Shown here: one piece after another, positions 35,601-46,544 of the stretch
How the letters are laid out: the number at the start of each line of letters is the position of its first letter
Numbering within the stretch: the stretch's first letter is position 1
DNA from: Lindgomyces ingoldianus
Lineage: Eukaryota > Ascomycota > Dothideomycetes > Pleosporales > Lindgomycetaceae
Direction: 5' to 3'
DNA length: 64,000 nucleotides
NCBI RefSeq assembly: GCF_010093535.1
Contig: NW_022985174.1
Coordinates: 662,303 to 726,302 of the forward strand
The notes under the pieces: generated by a model
Told to the model about the DNA's origin: nothing
The model's database searches: none
The model's input: only the letters and a program-made list of their open reading frames with translations
Made by a program: the position numbers and the translations under genes

Positions 35601-37242
35601 AAAGAATATTACTTTTAGATAATTTACCTAGCTAGGTTTTTTACACAGTAGGACTTTAATAGCTAGTATTAATAGTAACTAGTCCTCTAAGCTAATAAAG
35701 ACCTTTAATACAGCAGCACTATAGATAGCAGCTACAGCGCGCAATATATAGCACAATGTAATTTACTTACTTATATAGTCCTAAATTATGCCAGGCGCTA
35801 TACAGATCTAATTAGGCTGCAATGCTATGCTAAGATTAAACATAGACTAGGTTAAACTATCCTTAAAGATCTATAGACATCTTATAATAAGCGCTATTAT
35901 TAGGTTCTACTAGATAGCTGTTGCAACACTTACAGTGTAGTTACAAGTCTAGTTAGTAAAGTTATAATTATTATACATAATTATTAACTAAGGATTATGC
36001 GCAAGACCTAGCAGCCTAGCATTAGGTAAGACATAAGCTATATAATATAATATTATAACCTATAAGCTTTTTATATAGTCTACTATTTTATTAACTTTCT
36101 AATTTATAATCTTATATAAGTTATAAACACCTAAGCCTAACAATGTCTCTACAACGCGCTATTTTGTACCACTACTATGCAAATATAAACCTAGTAGGCA
36201 GGCAAGGTAGTTGCATCTCTTCTAGGCCTAGTAACATAAGATAATAAAAGTAATTAGATATACTTTACTATTTTATAAACTCTTAGCTTTGCTATAACTA
36301 CCTTAAGCACTTTACTTATTTTATAAAAGTCTTTTAATAAACCTACTTTAATTTAGAGCTTAATTAGCTATAATTAACTTTAACTTAGCAAAATTAACCT
36401 TATCTAGCCTAGAGGCTGTATTATACTAGTTAAAAAACTTTTGCTTAATAAAACTATTAAGTTTTTTTATAAACATAATAAAACTAAAAACACTAGTAGC
36501 CTTATTATCTTTACTTAATGCTACATAAATGTTTAGCTGTTCTAGTGCTAATTAAAGAATTATTTTATGTCTACTAGGCAGTAGGGCCTTTAACAACAGT
36601 AGGTCTTATAAATATAACTTAATAAATTTGCTTATTAGCATCTATAGCTTATCTATTAATGCTAAGACCTGCTCTAGTTTCCTTAATCTTAGGGTGTAAA
36701 TAAGTGCAGACAACTAAACGCGCTAAGTAGACACACCTACTACTTATAAAGTTATAAAGAGATAAGTTGTTAGAACTAAAGCCTAAGGCTTAGCAGCAAC
36801 TATAAATAAAAGTAAGAAGAACATAAAAAAAAGTAATAATAAAGGTAATAATAAAAAAAGTAGTAGCTTATCTGCTAAAGAAAAATAAAAGAGTTGTAGA
36901 CGCTAGCGTAGACGCAGGGTAAAACTAGTAGACTTATTAGCTATTTTATATAGTAAACAACATGCAAAACATGTAATAATTTAATAGATAATAGTAAGAA
37001 GTTATGTAGCTATTAGCCTAAAGTTTAAAAATGTTTAAAAAGAAGAAAAAATGTGTAAATATTAATATAATGTATTCTTATATAAAAAGTAAGCACTAAA
37101 ATTAGTTGTCTATATAATTAATTACTAAAGTCCCTTAGACAGCTAGGGAGAGAAGCTAAATCTAGCATCCTTATTAGCTAGAAAGATAGCGTGAGCGCCA
37201 CCAGCGCGACTAGCATGGGTTTATGTTGACTAGCAAGGGTAT

Positions 37243-37274
37243 CAGGGGCTCTGCCCCTGTCGGGGCTTCGCCCC
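37243..37274. other. Two adjacent GC hairpins
   Basis: CAGGGGC-TCT-GCCCCTG (37243-37259) and GGGGC-TTC-GCCCC (37262-37274) are perfect stem-loops directly at the border between AT-rich DNA and island 3. They may mark the end of a mobile element or a transcript end for the minus-strand transposase. Confidence 0.6.
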
Positions 37275-37388
37275 TTCTCTCCCCAATCGGCTGAGCTAGC
37301 TGAGATAAGAAAAAACCGATTGCGCAGGGGCCACTAGTCCCAAAACGGAAGTATATACTTTTCATATTATTGCGCAAAACTATCCGAA

Positions 37389-38635
37389 TTACCACCTATA
37401 GCCTCGGTGACGCTGCCCATTTGAGGTAATAAGACGCTCGCAACACGCCGGCATCTCTGATATGCGGCGCCTGATTTGTGCCTGCGTAATACGGCGCCAT
37501 TCTCGCTCAATTGCCGCCTTGAACTCGGCAACATTCTGCCACCTACCACCACGTAATCGCTTCCTTATGATCATCCAAAGTGCCTCGATAGGATTGAGAT
37601 CAGTTGATTGTGCGGGATGGAATAAGGTCTCGATGTGTGAATCGTTCTTAAGCCTCACAGGCGCATTGTTTAGACTGCGGCTGCCGTGTGATGGATCATT
37701 ATCCTCCTGTAAGATGAACTTATGTTTATATTTTTGCTCAAGCCACTTCATATGCTGTAGATGAGCCGGCAGTACATTTTCAGCATAGTACTTTTGTGTC
37801 ATTGAGTTGCCTTTGGCCTTGATTCTGAGTGGATGCTCACCACCTTTGAGCCATGCTGCAATTGCCTCCAGGTGCTGTTGATCAGTCTCAACAGTAGACT
37901 TGCGAGGTCGGCTAGGTTTTTAAACCTTCTGGTCTGGTTCTGCCTCATCATTATAGAATAGGAAGGTGCCCTTGTGATTATATGAGACTCCAGCGGCCAC
38001 ATGGAGGGTGACGTTGAATGGTACCTTTGGCGTTGGTTGTAGCCGCTTTTCGTTGGTCGCTCCTCGTTGTCGAGTCTCCCATTGTGATCTATAAGCAAGA
38101 TCAATTGAGTTGAAGTGGACCTCATCAGTGAAATACACATATTGCCACCAGTTTCTGATGGTCTTATTCTGATGATCATGACCATATTGCACGCGCAGTT
38201 TTTGATTCTTTTCAGATAATGGAGGCACAGGTGCCTTTTTGTAGCGCCCAGAATCCTTCCTATCGCGAAGACTGGACCTCAATGTACGCGTTGTGCAATC
38301 TAAGCCTAGATATTCGATCTGACCCTCAGGCGGCGCCTCATGCACAGGGTCATTAAGGTCAATTAAGTGGTCTAGGTCTGATGCACAAATCTTCTGCTTG
38401 CGGCCTAGCTTATTTGAGAGCTTTCTCGTCCCCCTTGATGCAGATGAGCCTTGAATTTCGCGTTGGCGAAGCCAATATCGAGCAGTGGATGGAGGGATGA
38501 AGATGTCCTTGCGTTTGCACAAAGAATTCAAAGAAGTACTAGGTATTTGCGATCATATGCTTCAAAAAAGCGTGCCCTATGTAGAGTATCTCTTTCAAAA
38601 CGTCCAGTCTCTTTTTCAGGTGTTCTAGGCTCCAT
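37389..38635 (-). pseudogene. Tc1-like DDE transposase, broken
   Basis: Starts at ATG 38635 (MEPRTPEKETGRFERDT) and would be about 415 residues. An N-terminal helix-turn-helix part (PSTARYWLRQREIQG) is followed by the DDE_3/IS630-Tc1 catalytic core: YFTDEVHFNS (first Asp), LQEDNDPSHGS (second Asp) and STDLNPIEALWMIIRKRL (third acidic residue). Two lesions: a one-base loss near 38547 between FFEAYD and IPSTSLNSLCKRKD, and a TAA at 37923-37925 inside an otherwise open frame, probably from CAA. The sequence is otherwise little mutated, unlike the Fot1 copies. I could not define terminal inverted repeats. Confidence 0.8.
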
Positions 38636-38928
38636 GTTGTTGTATAATAGCAATGTGAAAGGTAAGAGAGACGCGGTGTTTTGATCGTCATTTTGGTGTT
38701 GAGGTCCGTGCGCAATCAATTCTTTCCGCAATGGTGATAGCGTGGCACAGGCACCACCGGGCACTAAGCCCGAGGCCACAAGGCACCCGCGCGGTGTAAT
38801 GAACTTCATTCATTCATTTCTCCGTCAAACTTGTATGTAATTATTCCAACCCTACGCTTTTCGCAAAAGGATAGCCTGCCTAGCAACGATAATGGGCGCA
38901 TTCTTTTTTATCCTCGCAAAAGGTCTAG

Positions 38929-40228
38929 TCTCCATTCATCTTATGGAATCTGAACACAGAGTTTGACAGTGCCGCAGGAACGATATACTCAGGCTATCGT
39001 CACTTAGATGCATACGACACGGACTGCTTGGAACTTTTCTCTCAAGTCTTGAACGGGGTCCTAAAAGGTAAGCTGAGGACGAAACCTCGTTGTGGATAAG
39101 GATAATTAACGCTTTAGAGATTCCACATTCGATGCTTTGCATGAAGGCCTCCCAGTGAAATGGCAGCTGCCATACGATACTTTCTATCCTTTCGGCGACC
39201 GTCGTGGAGCGGGCATTGAGACTGTTTGGACCTTCGAACTGGACAACGACATGCTTCTCTTCAGCAAAAGGGATTGTGGCGGCCGTCTTGCTCTTCCACT
39301 TGTTCGCCAGCGCCCTATCACGCTTAGTGACTTCGAGCCGCTTGAGCCGCCAAGACAGCCGACTTTAAGCTTAGGAGATGATTCTCTGCTTACGCCGCCA
39401 TGTTGGGAACCCAGACTCTATGTACCTGAAAGGAACAAAGCTTTTCTCTCCCGTGTACTCAACGATTTCGGTTATCAGTGGCGGCACATCCTTCGGAGTC
39501 GATACAACGACCTCACCTTCCGCAAATTGGCCCGAGCCGTCATCCGAATAGCGACTCTAGACTTTAATGTCGTAGAGATTACGAAACCTCGACACGGCCA
39601 ATCGTCAGGACCAATGGTGTGGATAGACTCTCTACCAGAATGGGATCCTTTTGACAGTCACTTTACCCGAGTTGGTCAACTGTGGATTGCAATGTCTCAA
39701 GATCTTAAAGAAGGTCTTTCACTGGTTCAGCGTCATGTCTTCACAAAAACTGGAAATGCAGGGGATTCGTGTCTACGATCGGCGGACGTTGTAGACACAT
39801 ACTTGATTCTATCGGTAAGGCATATTGTCTTTTGCCGTGCCAGTAGAGACAAGGTAGAATGGACGCAACCAGAGCCCTGCTTCAATGGCGTAGACAGTCT
39901 CTCAGACCGGGCACTGGACATGCTCCTCTCGGCGACTTCTACAAGTCCGTGCCAAACGCCAATCCACAATCTCCCCACCGAGATCCAAAACAAAATCATC
40001 AAATACACGTCTCAAGGTTCTGTAGAAGCAGCTAGGATGGGCTGCATTTTAGGGCTTGGGTTACCTTTTTTATGGAAAGATGGTGACTTGCCCCTAGAGA
40101 GAGAGGAAGCCCATAGAAACCGGAGCGAAATCACTCCAGCCGAGTCGCAGCTCTGGTTCGATAATTACATGAGTGGAATTTCATACAAAGGAAATCGACA
40201 TCTGGATGTCAGAACATTCAGCGACTAG
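38929..40228 (+). CDS. Hypothetical fungal protein with F-box-like segment, 5' end unresolved
   Basis: Exon ending at 39067 and exon 39120-40228 join over a 52-nt intron (GTAAGC..TTTAGAG, branch TTAAC), giving ..VLNGVLKDSTFDALHEGLPVKW. The frame upstream is open from 38929 (FILWNLNTEFDSAAG) but has no ATG, so the first exon is missing from the model; an ATG at 38892 could join by a poor 38-nt intron. About 415 residues visible. Near residue 330, IHNLPTEIQNKIIKYTSQGSVEAARM resembles an F-box-like helix set. The C-terminus (RNRSEITPAESQLWFDNYMSG) looks like a lineage-specific fungal family I cannot name. The frame is intact. The adjacent transposon relic may have removed the true 5' end. Confidence 0.6.
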
Positions 40229-40672
40229 GGACCATGATCGAATTTGAGGCATTCTAGGGCCAGAATCTGCGCAACTCTTGTGAATACCGATGCCGAGGAT
40301 GAGTTTGGAGAAGGACAATATCTGTTACCGATATCCTTGCGCTTAAAGAGTCATCTCTGCTTAGATAGGCCATGATTTGCCCTAGGCACTTGATCTGATT
40401 ATTGGGGACAGACTGGGTTTCAACGAGCAATCTTAAATTCAAAATAAAGCAGACCGTTCACTTAGCGTTAATGCTACATTCAAAAACACTGCGCAATGAC
40501 AAAACAAAAACCATTTACAGCACGTCCACCACAATTGACCGAGATCCATCAAAACAACCTTGACCTTCTGAAATCCCATAACAAACGCCAGCATCATACA
40601 CTTAACCTACCCTCCGTGCCACCCTTACCACGAAACTTCTAGTCTCCCGCTCGTCAACTGCATGGAGTAGAA
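40229..40672. other. Convergent intergenic stretch
   Basis: 3' ends of the hypothetical gene (+) and the WW/nuclease-like gene (-) face each other. No gene seen. Confidence 0.5.
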
Positions 40673-41514
40673 TTAGACAAAGGAGAGCGGATTCCTCTTC
40701 AGATACTCCGCCCATTGCATAATAGTATGTACGTCATTGCGCAAATGCATCTTCGAAGTTAGCGGTACAAGAGTGCCGCGATCCGCCCTGTATATCCTTA
40801 TCTCCATTCCAATATGGACGATTCCATAGACCTGTTTGGAATCATTGTCGGTGTTGAAAGTGTGGTTTGCCAACTGATCTTCGGTAGCTGTCCAAGACTG
40901 GCCAAGCCGCTTGCTCTCAACAAGACAGAATTCATACGCGTATAGACTTCCCCCAGGACGGGACGAGATTTTGAAGATGGTCGAGTCCGGTTTCGTGTTA
41001 ACGTTAGTCTCCTCTTGAGTAACGTCAAACCCTTCGCTGGTTGGAAACAGCTCCCTCAGAATGCCGTTAACTACTCTTCAGTACAAGGCCTCCAGTGAGC
41101 TGGGCGTCTTTTCGACAATCCCCATGTGAGCAATAATGTGGGGATGATCAAGATATGTTTAAGGCGGAGGGGGATTTGGGTCTTGAAGCACAGCTCTTTT
41201 TGTTCGCTGATTGAGCCTTGGAAAGTTAGCGCCGTTCACAATGAATATTACTCTGTTCAGGCTATTACCATTGTGGCCAAGTTTTACCGTTGTCGCGGGC
41301 CCATTGGTCCTAAGATTCTGTCAGTTGACTATCTTCATTCGTAAAGTCTAGGACCTACATACCCCTGGTTGATCTTCGAAACCTGTCGGAATATTATATT
41401 GGGATTGTTGGGTAGTGACATTGACGTAGTATACTTGGCCAGCCGCGTTTGCATATTGGTACCACGCATTACCGTGAAGATGCCCAATTGATAGGCTGGT
41501 GGTGCTGCGGCCAT
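40673..41514 (-). pseudogene. WW-domain plus PD-(D/E)XK-like gene, apparently broken
   Basis: Starts MAAAPPAYQLG at 41514. A one-base shift beside the CCC run 41483-41485 is needed to enter the WW-like segment HGNAWYQYANAAGQVYYVN, then SQYNIPTGFEDQPG. Introns 41362-41310 and 41268-41217 follow (branch GCGCTAAC), then a poorly resolved junction and a TGA at 41078-41080. The last 135 codons (41077-40673) are open: VNGILRELFPTSEGF, TKPDSTIFKIS, YAYEFCLVESKRLGQ, VYGIVHIGMEIRIYR. The D plus E-S-K spacing resembles a PD-(D/E)XK nuclease core, known from restriction enzymes and repair nucleases; no activity is shown. The combination with an N-terminal WW domain resembles an uncharacterised fungal family. 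Confidence 0.55.
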
Positions 41515-42532
41515 GGCTTTAGTGTTCAGTGAAAGTAGAGGAACTTTTTTTTAAAAAAAAGGCTTATGATCCGTTTGTGTTAAGCTGTGTGATTTGTTTT
41601 TGAGAGTGAATGGTAAACGAGAAGGATATTGTGCGGTTGATGCGCATATATATACTATGACGGATGACCAACATGGAAATGAAGGAAAATTCTGCAAGCG
41701 CTTAAATTGGTTGGAATATAGATCTTTCCCCAGAAAATTTCAGCGGTTCCTAAAATAATGTGGCGCTTAGTTAATTCCAACTTGTGTTAGTAGTGCGGGA
41801 CTGTTGTAAGGAAACTGGTTCCCTATGAACACGACACGTGAAGACCATTGCGAAACCTCTTGGGCCAAACCTAAATAAGGCTATAAGATGTGACCCGTTT
41901 GGCGACGACAAAAGTGAAAGGAGTTACCCTAGGTGATAGTGAAGAACAGCAGGTCGGAGCTCCTGATGGGGACGGAGGTACAAGCTAGGTCATGTGCGAT
42001 TGGAACGATGGCTTCGGCGCGACTGAGGGCGGTTTTTTTTCTAGAGTTGAGATGTGATTCCACGTCTCATCTCATCTACAGCAATAACTTTACCACGGCT
42101 AACGGTAGGTTTGACAAGCTTTACCCAAGCGTTCCCTCTAACAATAGATCCAAGCTCCCTATGGCAGGCACAGCACCCCGAATCCCATTCCCGGCGGTAT
42201 TATTATCGCTGAAGGAGTGTCCATATCACGAAACACGAGGTTGAGTAGATGGCCGCGCATGCTCCGCTTGACGCTGAACATCGGTGATGATGACACGCAC
42301 CGCCTCAGTTTCTGTTGATGCGTATATGGTGGGAGTATATCGTAGACGTGGCACGCGATTGTCAAAGACGATAGCCTGGTCGAAAGCTGTCAAAGGCGAC
42401 TCAGATTTGTTAATGGTGTCAAACTCTAACCCCATTAAGCTCTGTCCCTAGCGACTTAACTAAGCGCCGGTCAAAAGGATCCCATTCCGGCAGCGGCTAC
42501 AGCGAAGCGAATAAGAGCCAGAGACTGTCCAA
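41515..42532. other. Intergenic stretch, no supported gene
   Basis: The first 150 bases probably hold the minus-strand promoter (TATATATA near 41650). A 103-codon plus-strand frame at 41933-42244 lacks domains and is not called. Confidence 0.45.
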
Positions 42533-43234
42533 GTGTTTCGCGTCCTGCTTGAATCTCGAATTCGCCGTGGATGTTGGGCGAGCAGATGTCCAGACTCCTG
42601 CCGCCTGGCGCTCCCTGTGGCTTACTGGGGGCCCGCCATCTCTGTCCGCATAGCCGCCATTGAATCAACGGAAGCTAAGGGCAACCTCTCGCTATTGGGA
42701 TTCCCTTCAATGACGCCCTTCTCGTTTCGCTCTGACACCCACGGCCAGCACGACCTCGATTTTTGCCATCCGGATGGCGCCCTGCGCAATGTCAAAGATT
42801 CGACTTTCAGACTGCTAACAATAGAATGGTCCGGAAGTAGGCACACTGTCAGCCCCTATGCCCTGTCAGGCCGTCCGGGAAGATCCCGCACTGTATCCGC
42901 TGTACACACCTCTGCAGCAGCGGCGTACGGTGTCTACGCCCTCAGATCAGTCCAGCTACGGCGAGGCAGCGCCCTGCACATAGCACTGCTACCAAGTCCG
43001 AAGTCAGACTACGTCGCAAAGTTCGCCGCAGAATTGAAGGCGGCGCATACAAGACGCAAGGGCTTGGCGATACAGACGACGAGGAGTGCGGGGCTGGCCT
43101 CGGGGAGTTTTTTCGCTGAGTTCGATGAACCTGACGACGCTGACACGCAACACGCTAGCGCTCCACTGCGTGCGTCAGACTTCTTCACCATCGTGAGGCA
43201 ACCACACAGGGACGCCGTTGACTATTGCCACTGA
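42533..43234 (+). CDS. Hypothetical open frame, 233 codons
   Basis: The longest frame in this stretch; no domain recognised. It is rich in Arg, Ser and Ala, and the reverse strand also has long open frames (42622-42846, 43009-43191), so it may be a chance frame in GC-rich DNA. No intron signals seen. Confidence 0.25.
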   Translation: MFRVLLESRIRRGCWASRCPDSCRLALPVAYWGPAISVRIAAIESTEAKGNLSLLGFPSMTPFSFRSDTHGQHDLDFCHPDGALRNVKDSTFRLLTIEWSGSRHTVSPYALSGRPGRSRTVSAVHTSAAAAYGVYALRSVQLRRGSALHIALLPSPKSDYVAKFAAELKAAHTRRKGLAIQTTRSAGLASGSFFAEFDEPDDADTQHASAPLRASDFFTIVRQPHRDAVDYCH

Positions 43235-43625
43235 TTGCTGCGTGCCGATTGAACGTGTGTTAAAGCGCAGTGCTGAGCATCGGATTCATAGTGTGTTGAA
43301 GCTGGAACAAGAAGTGTCATGTGTCGAGAAAGTAATTCGCTTGGCCATACGAAATATATCGCTGAGCGAGGATATCACTGGCCTTGCTCTGGTAGATGTC
43401 AACATCTAGAACATAGAGTAAACTGAATAAGCTGAATGCCTAAACGAAGTGTCCCAAATTACATTGCAGATGCCAACTGCTCCCCTTCAGCAAGCCTTTT
43501 CTCGTGCCCTTTTGATGCCTCAATCGGTGGAAGAAGTGTCGGGACGGTGTCCTTGACATTAACCGAGCACTGCTGGCTCTTGAACTGAGATTCGAGCTAG
43601 CTGGATCCCGAATGAGCCCGTCCGC

Positions 43626-45169
43626 TCACCGATATTCATCGTCCTCGTCAACCAGCAAGTCGCTAATCTTACTCTTATGCTTCTTACGACCGGGCTGGCG
43701 TGCCCTTGTGCGTTTTGTCGGCGGTGCTGGCATTGCAAGCTCGTCTATTGATGTTGAATCCGATTCTTCACGGTCAGAATCAGCTGTGAAGAGTTCACTT
43801 TGCGCGGACTGGCTGGTCGAGACGAATGAGGTCAAGTAAGCGTCGGCTGAAGCGACCTCGGGCTCATCGTCGTTATCCGCCCTCTCATTGGCACACGCAA
43901 TGAACTCATCTCTCCTTTCCTTGGCGAAATCTTGCAGATTGCGGAATGCTCCAATGCCTTGGCGATGAGTGTCCAGATTGTCGGTCAAATCAAAGCCTCT
44001 AACTTTGGTTGTGTGGTACTCAGGCTGCCTGTCCGTCTGCGCCGGCTCGGTCGGATGCATCGCGTACAGCTGCAAGTAGCCGCTGTGGTATGTCGATCCG
44101 AACGTATGGGCCTTATTATCAAACACAGGCTCGTCCAGCTCATAGGACTGCATCTTGTGCATTCCCCGGGCACCTGCAGCGAGGTCCTGCATGATCTGGC
44201 GCTTGGCTTCCGACGCCTTTCCGTCCGGGCCTTTCGCTTTAGTGAAAAAGTTCAGGAGCGCGGGACGGTGTCGCTGGCTCGAAGGGATGATGTACTGCTC
44301 AAGGTCATCCCGCACTTTGGGCCGATCTCCGCAGTGCGAGAGCCATTGAAGTAGTCCGGCTGTGGGTTGGAGATATGGTCGCCAAGTGGCGCAAGGTTGT
44401 TAAATACCTGATTGTAGCCCGATGGGATCTTGGTCTTGCCTGTGATCATTGGGAAGACTTGGCTCATGACTTCCGCTTCGGTCGTGGCTTCATCATTCCT
44501 GCGCCTGAAATGCAAGAACTCTTCACGAGAAATTTTGAAGGCGATAGAGACGCACGAGGTTGTCCCAATTTCTCTATTATCTCCTCTAAGTTGCTTGGCT
44601 CGACATCGTCATATCCCGGTGGGTATACACCGTTGTCGATAAGTTCTTGTTCGAAGGCGGCGTCTTTAGAAGAGTATGTAGTCAGTTTCGTGTTCGAGTT
44701 TAGGGCGCTGGACCGGCTGGATTGACCAGATAGACCACGTTTCGGAGGCATTTTGTCTCGTGGTTCCTGTTCTGGGTACTGTGAAAGTCAGCATACCTTC
44801 TCTCCTCTCCTGCACAGATAAGACAGAACTAACCCCTCGGATACTGCGAAGGTCTGGGCCACCACGTCGAGCAAACCGCTGTAGCTGCTTGACTTGACCG
44901 TCGTCAGCGTCACGCTTTGCGCGTCGTCGTGGGGTAATGGACCGAATCTCCCGTCTATTGAATTCTCGAAGCGCACGACGACAGAGCGGCACCCGTGAAA
45001 GCTTGTCCCAGAACTCTGGAGGGGTCTTGCTCCGCGACGAATATGACTGCTTTTGGCGTTTGGCGGGCGTTTGTGGCGGTTGCGATTCTGGCTCTACAGT
45101 TGGCACTGCTTCGAATGCTCGTTTTCTTTTTCGACTTTGGGACCTCAGCTCTTGTTGTGGAGGCATCAT
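43626..45169 (-). pseudogene. Fungal protein of unknown function (DUF7924-like), two frameshifts
   Basis: Exon 1 45169-44834 (MMPPQQELRSQSRKRKRAFE, then PPEFWDKLSRVPLCRRALREF and RRGGPDLRSIRG) joins exon 2 from 44778 over a 55-nt intron (GTTAGT..TTTCACAG, branch GCTGAC). Exon 2 runs to a stop at 43626 but changes frame twice: at the AAA run 44530-44532 (before REEFLHFRRRN) and at about 44317 (between EIGPK and VRDDLEQYIIPSS). Restoring one base at each gives about 496 residues. The parts AGARGMHKMQSYELDEPV, STYHSGYLQLYAMHPTEP and FRNLQDFAKERRDEFI match a widespread fungal family, which I believe is DUF7924; the name is from memory. The C-terminus is basic (TKRTRARQPGRKKHKSK), suggesting a nuclear protein. 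Function unknown. Confidence 0.65.
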
Positions 45170-45513
45170 GGTGGGAAAAAGGTGGAGGGAAGGGTGCATA
45201 GATATCTGCGATGGAAGTGTACGCGCCATGGAAATGTGAAGGGTGGGGGCCGAATAGTTCAAGCGCATGCTTGGCAGCGGCAATGACTCACGAAGTGCCT
45301 ACAGTTGCGCATTAATTGGCGTTCGTCGCTGCAATCCGCCAGCTATCGATCGGGAGGTGCCCCGCCATGATTTAGCGCGGGTCTGCTTATGTAGCAGCAC
45401 GCACCTTCATTTCCAGTCTCTATTTTCCTGCACACCACGACTACAGGCTTGTCGTATCCAGTGAAAAGCGCAGGGTTTGCGATTGCCGACATGTGCCCCC
45501 CTTCTTCCTCGCC

Positions 45514-46544
45514 ATGAAACCTCTCATCGTACGGGACAAATATCAGCTAGACCTTCGCCTAGGCGGTGGCTCGTATGGCGAAGTGTACCAAGGTAAGAGC
45601 ATGTCCAATGGAACATTTATGACAATGACTGATTGATGTAGGCCATGACATCAAAACCGGGAAAGAAGTTGCTCTCAAACTCGAGTACAACCAAGTCACT
45701 CCTTCACAACTTGAAAATGAGGTCGAAATCTACAAAGAACTCGATGGCGGCAATGGCATCCCTCGAGTATTCTGGTATGGCTCCGAATGCGAGTTCAGAG
45801 TGATGGCATTTGAGCTCTTGGGCCCAAGTCTGGAGGACCTCTTCAACTATTGCGACCGGAAATTCTCCTTAAAGACGGTACTATTGCTCGCGGACCAGCT
45901 CATTCCTCGCTTTCAATATATTCATTCGAAGGGGTACATCCACAGAGACGTCAAACCGGACAATCTGCTCATGGGTGTCGGAGTACACGGCAATACGGTC
46001 TACACAACGGATATTGGTCTGGCTAAAGAGATTGAGGATCGGGATAGGCGCATGTACTCAGTCGTCGGCACGCTGAGATACGCCAGCATCAATGCGCACT
46101 TAGGAAAAGGTAGGTGCAGCACATTGCACAGGAGACGACTTTTAACGTGCTACCGCAGAGCAGTCCCCTCGCGACGACATGGAATCGCTTGGATATGTCC
46201 TTTTGTACTTTCTTAAAGGCTCACTTCCCTGGCAGGGCCTGAACTATAAATCGAAGGACAAGGAGAACCTGATATCACAGAAGAAGCAGCAAGCAGAGGA
46301 GTACGGTCTCTTCGAGGGGGTTCCCATTGAGTTCAAGAAGTACTTTGAGCTTATCCGCTCGGGAAAGGAACTCGACTATAGGCGTTTACGAGGCCTATTC
46401 CGCGGTTTGTTCTGCCGCCAGCACTTCCAGTACGACAACGTCTTTGATTGGACTATACTAGTGTTCCAGGAGAAGCTGGAAGCAGAGCAGGAGACGTCAG
46501 AGGCAGAACAAAATACGCCGGAAGCAGAACAGGAGACGAGCTGA
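45514..46544 (+). CDS. Casein kinase 1-type protein kinase, DFG altered to DIG
   Basis: Exons 45514-45592, 45642-46109 and 46159-46544 give 310 residues with no break. Glycine loop [10 protein letters not shown] near residue 17, ATP-binding Lys in ALKLEY (39), the CK1 hallmark [20 protein letters not shown], catalytic loop [12 protein letters not shown] (127) and [27 protein letters not shown], with the CK1 RDD in place of APE. CK1 kinases are Ser/Thr kinases acting in trafficking, repair and clock control. The metal-binding DFG is DIG here (150-152): the Asp is kept but Phe is Ile. The activation segment is shorter than usual ([18 protein letters not shown]). The tail ends in three copies of an EAEQETS-type unit. 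Probably an accessory paralogue rather than the essential HRR25-type gene. Confidence 0.87.

Larger units (their letters stand above)
26335..37200. repeat. AT-rich RIP-degraded block, about 10.8 kb
   Basis: Apart from the miniature LTR element and two minisatellites listed separately, I could not identify the degraded elements here. Stops are dense in all frames. A 79-codon minus-strand frame at 34149-34388 has no recognisable domain. Composition suggests old retroelements. Confidence 0.5.

Noticed and set aside
42533..43234. Confident protein-coding gene
   Set aside because: Only an open frame; no domain and competing frames on the other strand, so it is kept as a low-confidence entry.
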